Assembly: GCA_023245915.1 (NCBI GenBank)
Contig: JAHFJK010000013.1
Span: 1 to 10,035 of the forward strand
Source of the DNA: Candidatus Doudnabacteria bacterium
GTDB lineage: Bacteria; Patescibacteriota; Doudnabacteria; UBA920
DNA: 10,035 nt
Direction: 5' to 3'
The notes below the pieces were generated by a model. It had not been told where the DNA came from. It saw only the letters and a list, made by a program, of their open reading frames with translations, and ran no database searches. How positions within the stretch are numbered: position 1 is the stretch's first letter; each line of letters opens with the position of its first letter. Below, piece after piece: positions 6,734-10,035 of the stretch. The position numbers and the translations under genes were made by a program.

Positions 6734-8138
6734 CTATGCAGGGAAAATCTAAAGTTGAAAAGTTTTGGGATATGGATTTTTGACAACTGGCGGCTGGGCC
6801 AGCGTTCAAACGGTACGAGCGCTGGTAAAAATACAGCGGCCGGGGATAGTTGGATAAAAACAGGCGTTGATTATTGCCTGCCCAAAAATCCATCCATTGT
6901 TCATAAGTATGAGGACTTTCCAAAAGCCCGGGCGCGCCTAAGCGCTGGTTTTGCACGTAAGCCAAAACCCAGGGCGCGTCATTAGCTGAAACAACCAGCA
7001 CAAAACCGGACGGCGCATTAAAATTTTTTAATTCTAGAATTTCCGCGCGGGAAATTAGGGGTGGTTTGACGAGGACAAATTTGATGGAGCGATAGAAGAG
7101 GAAAAGGAAGAAGCTGATAGTTATCGGTATCAATAAATATCGCCAATATTGAACTCCCCCCGCCCCCCTCTTTAGAAAAGAGGGGGAGTGAAAAAGCATT
7201 GATAGAAAATAGGCCGCAAAACAAATTATTGCCAAATCAAGGTAAATAAGAATGCGATGGTAGAAGGGCAGTTTGACAACTATCCAAAACAGACTTATGG
7301 CTCCCAAAATAATCAGCAAAGCTTCTTGTTTATTTTTGACATATAAAATCAAGCCTGCAATTGCGAGGATCGCAGTTGGCCACAAAATATCCAGCCAATT
7401 TTGGTTTTCTAAAAACAAACCTGTGCGCACGTAGTAATTGTTGTTGTAGAGGAGATTAAAGATTACAGATTTAAGAGGCAGAGAGTAGAAACAAACTATA
7501 ACAATAACTATAATTATGATAATTGTGGCCAGTATCGCCCGGTAATTTTTGGCGCGGATCATTAGCCATAATAAATATAAGCCAGCGGTCAAAAAATAAA
7601 TTATTGCTGTAGTGCGATGCAGCAAAAGTATCATCAAGGAAAAAACAATAAACAGCCGCCATTTTTTTTGCACCAAAAATTGAAAACCTAAAATTAAAAA
7701 TGGCAGGGCTAAAATATTTTTCCACAAAAACATGGTATAGGCTTCGGACTGTACCATCGAGCCGGTCAAAAGCAAAACCGCGAATATTCCTGCCGTTCGA
7801 TTTTTGCTTATTGTGCCCATTAGCAGATATAAGCACAGTCCCAAAAAAACGCTGGCTAAAAAATAACTGCCGACCAGAGTAAGTTGGGCGGGTAAATGCA
7901 ACCATTTTCCAATTATAAAAACAGGGCTGTCAAAGCCGCCCCAAATAACCTGGTAGATATCGGCCAGACTAAAATGGGCCTGATTAGCCGCGTAATAGTA
8001 AAAACCAAAGTCATAGCCGTAGGTAGAAAGGGGCGCGGAAAGCACAGGCAGCAAGCGAATGAACAAAAGCGGGAGAAGCGCTAAAAGCAAAAAAGCCGTA
8101 TTGCTTTGGGAGATGTCTTTATTTTGATTTTGTATCAC
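6717..8138 (-). CDS. Multi-spanning membrane protein, GT-C glycosyltransferase-like, 473 residues
   Basis: The product has about 11 predicted hydrophobic spans between residues 16 and 350, then a soluble tail of about 120 residues. After the first span comes YGYDFGFYYYAAN (40-52), an acidic-aromatic loop in the place where GT-C lipid-sugar-dependent transferases keep their catalytic Asp, so Asp43 is the candidate. The tail, with LVVSANDAPWVLAYVQNQ (381-398), also resembles the non-membrane end of GT-C proteins. A role in adding a sugar to a surface glycan or protein, using a lipid-linked donor, is inferred from topology; a flippase or O-antigen-polymerase-like protein is the main alternative. 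The start is GTG (8138), because the ATG two bases upstream runs straight into TGA. No SD is visible, and a perfect TATAAT places the predicted transcription start at the GTG itself. Residues 317-329 are encoded by a palindromic repeat. The gene is convergent with the giant surface protein gene. Confidence 0.8.
   Translation of the reverse strand: MIQNQNKDISQSNTAFLLLALLPLLFIRLLPVLSAPLSTYGYDFGFYYYAANQAHFSLADIYQVIWGGFDSPVFIIGKWLHLPAQLTLVGSYFLASVFLGLCLYLLMGTISKNRTAGIFAVLLLTGSMVQSEAYTMFLWKNILALPFLILGFQFLVQKKWRLFIVFSLMILLLHRTTAIIYFLTAGLYLLWLMIRAKNYRAILATIIIIIVIVIVCFYSLPLKSVIFNLLYNNNYYVRTGLFLENQNWLDILWPTAILAIAGLILYVKNKQEALLIILGAISLFWIVVKLPFYHRILIYLDLAIICFAAYFLSMLFHSPSFLKRGAGGVQYWRYLLIPITISFFLFLFYRSIKFVLVKPPLISRAEILELKNFNAPSGFVLVVSANDAPWVLAYVQNQRLGAPGLLESPHTYEQWMDFWAGNNQRLFLSNYPRPLYFYQRSYRLNAGPAASCQKSISQNFSTLDFPCIEKTLP
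7153..7189. repeat. C-rich palindromic repeat inside the membrane-protein gene
   Basis: CCCCCTCTTT (7164-7173) and AAAGAGGGGG (7177-7186) form a perfect 10-bp stem with a 3-nt loop. A competing perfect 8-bp pairing uses ACTCCCCC (7153-7160) with GGGGGAGT (7182-7189). In the host gene it is translated without a frame break as HSPSFLKRGAGGV (residues 317-329), a Gly/Arg/Lys-rich loop between the last two predicted spans. Sequences of the type CCCCCTTT...AAAGGGGG that give translated 'SP..KRG..G' peptides are, to my knowledge, recurrent dispersed repeats in bacterial genomes. Confidence 0.6.
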
Positions 8139-8144
8139 ATTTGT

Positions 8145-8150
8145 ATTATA
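8145..8150 (-). promoter_or_regulatory. -10 box of the minus-strand gene, predicting a leaderless mRNA
   Basis: On the minus strand a perfect TATAAT is followed by ACAAAT and then GTG. With the usual 6-nt gap from the -10 box, transcription would begin on the G of the start codon (8138). No good -35 is present at 16-19 bp. The lack of an SD agrees with leaderless translation. Confidence 0.45.
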
Positions 8151-8160
8151 TACTCAATTG

Positions 8161-8181
8161 CTAAATTAATTTAGATATAAT
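8161..8181. promoter_or_regulatory. Palindromic operator-like site and plus-strand -10 box
   Basis: CTAAATTAATTTAG (8161-8174) is a perfect 14-bp palindrome. It lies between the minus-strand TATAAT (8145-8150) and a plus-strand TATAAT (8176-8181), close to the midpoint. This is where a regulator could affect both directions. The plus-strand box lacks a recognisable -35. If used, it would start a leader of about 346 nt for the gene at 8534. Confidence 0.35.
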
Positions 8182-8198
8182 ACTCCGAAGCTTATGTT

Positions 8199-8236
8199 GT
8201 TATTACTTAATTTTATCGGTTATTATTAATTTTATC
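8199..8236. repeat. Imperfect tandem direct repeat
   Basis: GTTATTACTTAATTTTATC (8199-8217) is followed by the same sequence lacking one C (8219-8236), a period of about 20 bp. It is AT-rich and non-coding. It is flanked at about 40 bp or less by roughly inverted sequences, GATATAATACTCC (8174-8186) and GGAGTATATC (8268-8277). Confidence 0.55.
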
Positions 8237-8293
8237 CAAAACACAAAATCGGAATTTGATTAGCGAAGGAGTATATCATCGTAGGCATAGTAA

Positions 8294-8382
8294 GGGTGAG
8301 CCGGAAGCCATCCAAAACCCGGGTTTTGGATCCCGGATATTTTCACCCGCTCAAAGTCCGATAAGTGAAAATTCCGGGATGG
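8294..8382. repeat. Long compound palindrome in the leader of the Ig-like gene
   Basis: Two strong stem-loops share bases. The first is a perfect 22-bp palindrome with half-site ATCCAAAACCC (8310-8320, centre 8320/8321). The second pairs 8330-8346 with 8365-8380 (ATCCCGGA and ATTTTCAC against GTGAAAAT and TCCGGGAT), 16 bp with one bulged T and an 18-nt loop. Further options are GGGTGA/TCACCC (8294-8299 with 8343-8348) and CCATCC/GGATGG (8308-8313 with 8377-8382). The folds exclude one another, so this could be a switch or a palindromic repeat. No T run follows. The remainder of 8139-8533 holds no gene I can support; GAAGGAG at 8265-8271 has no usable start after it. Confidence 0.6.
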
Positions 8383-8479
8383 CAACCAAATTAATTGATA
8401 AAGAAGTTTGTCAATTTGCGGAAATTTTTTACTAAGCGTATGATTAAGGCATAAATTCAATTGGCAAGACTTAAAAGAA

Positions 8480-8503
8480 TTAAAAAATTGATTAAAAAAT
8501 TGA
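8480..8503. repeat. Exact 12-bp tandem duplication before the Ig-like gene
   Basis: TTAAAAAATTGA occurs twice in a row (8480-8491, 8492-8503). It is followed by TATGAT (8504-8509), a possible weak -10 box that would put a start about 18 nt before ATG 8534, but no -35 stands at the right distance. Confidence 0.5.
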
Positions 8504-8533
8504 TATGATTATTAATTTTGTCCAATTCTTTTT

Positions 8534-10035
8534 ATGGATGAACCATCTGCTCAGTCCGCAATTAATCCAAATTTGAATCCAGACCCTCTGGTTGTGCCGG
8601 AGCCCGCCGCGCCGCCGGAGAAAAAAGAAAAATTGCGTGCTATTTTGATATTGGTGATTGTCGTTGTAATTGCGGGCGGAGCGTTTTGGAGCTACGAGCA
8701 TTCCAGGATAAAAAAATTCCATCCCAAGTGGCAGGAAGAAGAGCAGGGGCTGGTGGCCAATAAAATTTCCCAGAGCGCGGACATTATTATTAATCTACCC
8801 AATGGTGTCAGTTTAGACGCGTCTCAGGCTAATCAAGCCATAAGCTTTGAGCCTAAAATTTTAGGCAACTTTACTGATGGGGCAAAAGCTAAACAGCTGG
8901 TATTCAAACCGGCTAAAACATTGGAATTGGGCAAATATTATCGGGTAACTTTGGCAAGCCAGCAGGTTCGCGTGCAAAAAGATTTTTTGGCAGACGAAGA
9001 CCCGCAAATTTCGGCAATTTTCCCCAGCGACGGCAGCGAAGCGCCGGAAACTTCTGAAATTACGTTGGAATTCAACCGCCCTATGGTGCCTCTGACAACT
9101 TTAGACGAGTTGCAAAAGTCAGGTGCGCTCCCGGTAAAAATCACGCCGGCAACAGCGGGCAAATTTAAATGGATAACTACCCGCACTTTAAAGTTTTTGC
9201 CGGACAAACGGCTAGAGCGGTCCAGTCATTATAAAATCAGCGTTGGCCAGGGCCTGACCTCCATGGATGGCTTAAGTTTGGGCGGAAAAGAGGCTAATTT
9301 TACCACCAGACCTTTAAGTTATGCCTCTAAGAGTTTTGGCGGAATTACACTTTATGACCAACCGGTGGTAGTTAGCTTTAATCAGCCGGTGGATTTGGAA
9401 AAAACTAAAAAGTTGGTTGAATTAACTCAAGGCGGCCAGGCAAAAAATTTTGTGGCGGAATATGGACAAAGAACAGTCTATTTTGACGACGGCGCTACCG
9501 GACAATATTCAGACAAATCGGTCATAAATATTTTTTTGGAAAAGGACCGTTTTGGCCGCGACAAAATTTGGGACAATAACACGGTTTACAGTTTTACTAT
9601 AAGGGGGGCAGTACCGCTGGAAGGCGACATTACTCTTAACGAGGTTTTGCAGAATGAGGTAAGGGTGCCTGATGTTTTGGAGTCGGTTTTTGCTGACTCG
9701 CCGCGTTCCAGTTTGGTTGAACCCGGCATGTTTGATCCCAAAGGCCATTTGCTTTTAAATTTTTATGAAGATATCGACAAAAACCAAAGCAGGATAAACG
9801 GGCCGAACTTACAGAGTATTGAGTATGGGCAAAAATGCAAAATAGACGAATTTGGCAACGAAATTCGGGTGGGCGACAACGGTGAGTGTGAAAAACAGGA
9901 CAATAAAAAGCAACTGGTTTTAAAATTCAGCGAATCGGCCTTTCGTCCCGACCAAAGTTTTGATATAGAACTGGCAAAAGTGGTAAATATTAAGGGTTTG
10001 CAGATTAACGGGCAAAGCCTTCATCAAAATGTCAA
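8534..10035 (+). CDS. Membrane-anchored Ig-like protein, probably alpha-2-macroglobulin family (N-terminal 500 residues)
   Basis: The frame is open from ATG 8534 to the window edge with no stop. A Pro/Glu-rich cytoplasmic stretch (1-34, ending KKEKLRA) leads into one membrane span (about 35-53, AILILVIVVVIAGGAF), so the rest should face outward. Repeated beta-sandwich units follow: about 82-155; 156-257 with a bacterial Ig-like (Big_5-type) signature, IFPSDGSEAPETSEITLEF, NRPM and later WITTRTLKFLPDKRLERSSH; about 259-362; and a more divergent one from about 363 onward. In large bacterial alpha-2-macroglobulin proteins, units like these come before the macroglobulin and thioester regions, which would lie outside the window. 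Those proteins are thought to trap foreign proteases. The alternative is a plain Ig-like surface protein. The start is the first ATG after an in-frame TAA (8513-8515). There is no SD. Confidence 0.75.
   Translation, partial: MDEPSAQSAINPNLNPDPLVVPEPAAPPEKKEKLRAILILVIVVVIAGGAFWSYEHSRIKKFHPKWQEEEQGLVANKISQSADIIINLPNGVSLDASQANQAISFEPKILGNFTDGAKAKQLVFKPAKTLELGKYYRVTLASQQVRVQKDFLADEDPQISAIFPSDGSEAPETSEITLEFNRPMVPLTTLDELQKSGALPVKITPATAGKFKWITTRTLKFLPDKRLERSSHYKISVGQGLTSMDGLSLGGKEANFTTRPLSYASKSFGGITLYDQPVVVSFNQPVDLEKTKKLVELTQGGQAKNFVAEYGQRTVYFDDGATGQYSDKSVINIFLEKDRFGRDKIWDNNTVYSFTIRGAVPLEGDITLNEVLQNEVRVPDVLESVFADSPRSSLVEPGMFDPKGHLLLNFYEDIDKNQSRINGPNLQSIEYGQKCKIDEFGNEIRVGDNGECEKQDNKKQLVLKFSESAFRPDQSFDIELAKVVNIKGLQINGQSLHQNV

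Noticed and set aside
6799..6825. CCAGCG/CGCTGG inverted repeat in the membrane-protein gene
   Set aside because: Short arms with a long spacer inside coding sequence; likely chance from codon use.
6539..6985. A 148-codon plus-strand frame overlapping the ends of two genes
   Set aside because: It is out of frame with the giant surface protein, crosses the bidirectional terminator, and runs antisense to the membrane-protein gene.
7030..7041. AATTCTAGAATT perfect 12-bp palindrome
   Set aside because: It lies inside coding sequence of the membrane protein, is AT-rich, and has no promoter context; probably chance.
8260..8460. A 66-codon minus-strand frame with a TTG start, giving a protein-looking C-terminus
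   Set aside because: It reads across the compound palindrome, has no SD, and lies in AT-rich non-coding flanks. A translated repeat is the simpler reading, though homologues would change this.

Overview
The window looks like a piece of a Candidate Phyla Radiation (Patescibacteria-type) bacterial genome. This is an inference from gene content and style, not from a marker gene. The signs are a moderately AT-rich background, many short palindromic repeats between and even inside genes, a very long single-pass modular surface protein with 'SPNGGE' (Kre9/Knh1-like) and putative-Ig modules, a 'YYVG'-type surface module, and an alpha-2-macroglobulin-like N-terminus. All genes read cleanly with the standard bacterial code. 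No rRNA, tRNA, CRISPR array, transposase or phage gene is visible.

Layout. (1) 1-90: last 24 codons of an upstream gene, with a terminator whose loop holds the stop codon. (2) 91-497: a leader region with a good sigma-70-type promoter and a palindromic element of about 150 bp that can fold into a three-way junction. (3) 498-1832: a secreted 335-residue protein of unknown function with six cysteines, a terminator, then a 56-residue hypothetical protein with its own SD and terminator. Both look more GC-rich than their surroundings. (4) 1910-2256: a consensus-like promoter and a leader of about 310 nt full of stem-loops. (5) 2257-6681: a 1474-residue exported, repeat-built surface protein. (6) 6703-6733: a bidirectional terminator shared with a convergent gene. 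(7) 6717-8138, minus strand: a multi-spanning membrane protein that resembles GT-C glycosyltransferases, with a palindromic repeat inserted in frame, possibly made from a leaderless mRNA. (8) 8139-8533: a divergent control region with a 14-bp palindrome, imperfect direct repeats and a long hairpin. (9) 8534-end: the first 500 residues of a membrane-anchored Ig-like protein, probably an alpha-2-macroglobulin-family protein.

How the genes fit together. Every readable product longer than 60 residues is exported or in the membrane: two surface or secreted proteins, one candidate surface-sugar transferase and one envelope-anchored Ig-like protein. The window is best read as a cell-surface locus. 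The least explained parts are non-coding. Three plus-strand exported-protein genes each appear to have a leader of about 310-350 nt containing strong stem-loops, although the promoter for the last one is weak. None of these leaders matches a riboswitch class I recognise. They are the best candidates here for undescribed regulatory RNAs or miniature mobile elements.
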